A stretch of 64,000 nt of DNA from Flavobacteriales bacterium (lineage in GTDB: Bacteria; Bacteroidota; Bacteroidia; Flavobacteriales_D; Sanyastnellaceae). How positions within the stretch are numbered: position 1 is the first letter of the stretch; each line of letters opens with the position of its first letter. The DNA lies in NCBI GenBank assembly GCA_016780385.1, contig JADHLY010000006.1:1-64000 (forward strand). The letters are read 5' to 3'. The notes beneath the pieces were generated by a model that had not been told where the DNA came from, searched no databases, and worked only from the letters and a program-made list of their open reading frames with translations. Below are positions 62,553 through 64,000 of this stretch, one piece after another. The position numbers and the translations under genes were made by a program.

Positions 62553-63335
62553 TCAACGTCCTTGAAAGGAAGGGCTACGCTTTTCGAGAAAGGCAGCCAC
62601 CCCTTCTTGGTAGTCCTCTGTACGAGAGGCTGCGCCTTGAAGTTCCAATTCGGTGTCGAGCTGCGCGCTAAACCCTTGCTCAAAAGCGCGGTTGAAGGCC
62701 GCTTTGGTCAAGGCCAGGCCACGTGTGGGCATGTTGGCCAAGTGCTGGGCCAAGGCCATGGTCTCTTCGGCGAATGCCTCCGCAGGAAAGGCCATGTGTA
62801 TCATGCCCATGGCGGCGGCATCGATCGCCGTGACGGGGGTGCCCAGATAGGCGAGTGCGGTGGCGCGCTGCAGGCCCACCAAGCGCGGCAACATCCAGGT
62901 ACCACCGCTGTCAGGGATGAGACCGATCTTGGAAAATGCCTGAATGAATTTGGCGCCTTCTGCTGCGACGCAGAGGTCACAGGCCAGGGCAATGTTGGCT
63001 CCGGCCCCTGCCGCAACACCGTTGACTGCAGCGATCACCGGCTTGTTCAGCGCACGGATGAGCCGGACGGTGGTGTTGTACGATCCGCCTACGATTTCTT
63101 CAAAAGTGGGGGCGTCATCGCCCGTGATTTCCTTGAGGTCCTGGCCGGCACAAAAGGCCTTGCCCTCACCTGTGATGACCACGCAGCGCACGCCCTCGTC
63201 CGCGTCGGCGGTCCGCAAGGCATCCTGCAGCAGGGCAGCCATAGGCTGGGTGAAGCTATTGAAGGCAGCCGGGCGGTTCAGGGTCAATTTCACAACCCCA
63301 CCTTCCCGGGCAGTCAGGATGGTGTCTTCGTGCAT
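62553..63335 (-). CDS. Enoyl-CoA hydratase/isomerase family protein (PaaG-like)
   Basis: 'LNRPAAFNSFTQPM', 'ITGEGKAFCAGQDLKEI', 'AAVNGVAAGAGANIALACDLCVAAEGAKFIQAFSKIGLIPDSGGTWMLPRLVG'. Confidence 0.93.
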   Translation of the reverse strand: MHEDTILTAREGGVVKLTLNRPAAFNSFTQPMAALLQDALRTADADEGVRCVVITGEGKAFCAGQDLKEITGDDAPTFEEIVGGSYNTTVRLIRALNKPVIAAVNGVAAGAGANIALACDLCVAAEGAKFIQAFSKIGLIPDSGGTWMLPRLVGLQRATALAYLGTPVTAIDAAAMGMIHMAFPAEAFAEETMALAQHLANMPTRGLALTKAAFNRAFEQGFSAQLDTELELQGAASRTEDYQEGVAAFLEKRSPSFQGR

Positions 63336-63357
63336 CGTGCGCAATGTAACGTCTGAA

Positions 63358-64000
63358 TTACCTGCGGACGACCAGCCTTTCTATGGCTGTTCCCTTGGCG
63401 TGTTGGACTTCGATGAAGTAAATGCCCTCCGGCCATGAAGACAACGCCATTGTACCCGATGCCGAAAGGCTTGGAGTGGCCAAAGACCGACCGGTGGCAT
63501 CGCGCAGTGTGATGGACCTGACATCCCATGCTGCAGGCAGGGTCAATTGGACAGCATCCGAGGCAGGATTGGGGTACAGCTGATATGAATCAGCGTTCAA
63601 GTCCCCTGCACTCATAGGGCCTACGAGCACACAGGAGATGGCGGAACAACCTGAGGCATCGGTGATTTCCAAGCAATAGGTGCCGTCAGCCAGGCCGACA
63701 AAAACAAAAGAGGGTTCGTCGGATTCTGAAATCGGAAAGCCGATGCTTTGTAGGTTTTCGTCCAGAAGATTGATGGTGTACGGCGCTGTTCCCCCCACCG
63801 CTTCTGCAGTAATGGTGCCGGGGCTTGTGTTGGATGCTGCCAGCAATTCGAGCACGGTGCACAGGGTGGAATCGGGCAGGGCGCAAGGGTTGAAATTGCA
63901 GTATTCTGGGTCGTTACAGCCCGATTCAAAATTGCCCGCAGGTGCCGTATAGCCATCGTAAAGGGGCCAGTACCAGCCTGTGCCATCATAATTGACCACA
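63358..64000 (-). CDS. Secreted T9SS-cargo protein, C-terminal part (5' end outside window)
   Basis: 'CNDPEYCNFNPCALPDSTLC', C-terminal 'YQLYPNPASDAVQLTLPAAWDVRSITLRDATGRSL...GIYFIEVQHAKGTAIERLVVRR'. Confidence 0.85.
   Translation of the reverse strand, partial: VVNYDGTGWYWPLYDGYTAPAGNFESGCNDPEYCNFNPCALPDSTLCTVLELLAASNTSPGTITAEAVGGTAPYTINLLDENLQSIGFPISESDEPSFVFVGLADGTYCLEITDASGCSAISCVLVGPMSAGDLNADSYQLYPNPASDAVQLTLPAAWDVRSITLRDATGRSLATPSLSASGTMALSSWPEGIYFIEVQHAKGTAIERLVVRR

Overview
64 kb chromosomal window from a T9SS-bearing Bacteroidota, most likely a relatively GC-rich marine Flavobacteriales-type genome (lineage inferred from gene content, T9SS-type C-termini and TAnnTTTG-like promoter boxes; no 16S is present). 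About 41 CDS and 6 tRNAs are supported. Left part: the 3' end of a secreted T9SS protein, then a 12.9-kb gene for a 4297-aa mosaic surface protein (FG-GAP-like repeats, about 4 + 10 Ig/HYR-type repeats, lamin-tail-like, MAM-like and nidogen-like modules, T9SS sorting domain). This is followed by an aminotransferase, a PNGase F-like/LamG secreted protein, type III glutamine synthetase, a PorE-like OmpA protein, purM, prfA, pyrF, a TrkA-type K+ channel, an AGCS symporter, a ComEA-like HhH protein, acyl-CoA dehydrogenase, rpsU, a Xer recombinase and hpf. The middle is the canonical tRNA-tuf-tRNA(Trp)-secE-nusG-rplKAJL-rpoBC block. The right part is mostly housekeeping (a conserved protein of unknown function, MBL hydrolase, acyltransferase, rarA, mdh, pckA, rsmE, enoyl-CoA hydratase) mixed with further secreted proteins (S8 protease, MORN-like, VCBS-repeat, fasciclin-like). 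I see no convincing prophage, CRISPR or defence system. The most interesting signals are (i) the giant mosaic protein, with ten repeats of exactly 243 nt and a higher-order 972-nt duplication; (ii) a three-copy 'SW-x-CCGDGGGFAY' module I cannot assign; (iii) a nested inverted-repeat pair directly upstream of the glutamine synthetase promoter box; and (iv) a highly conserved-looking 486-aa protein of unknown function beside rpoC.
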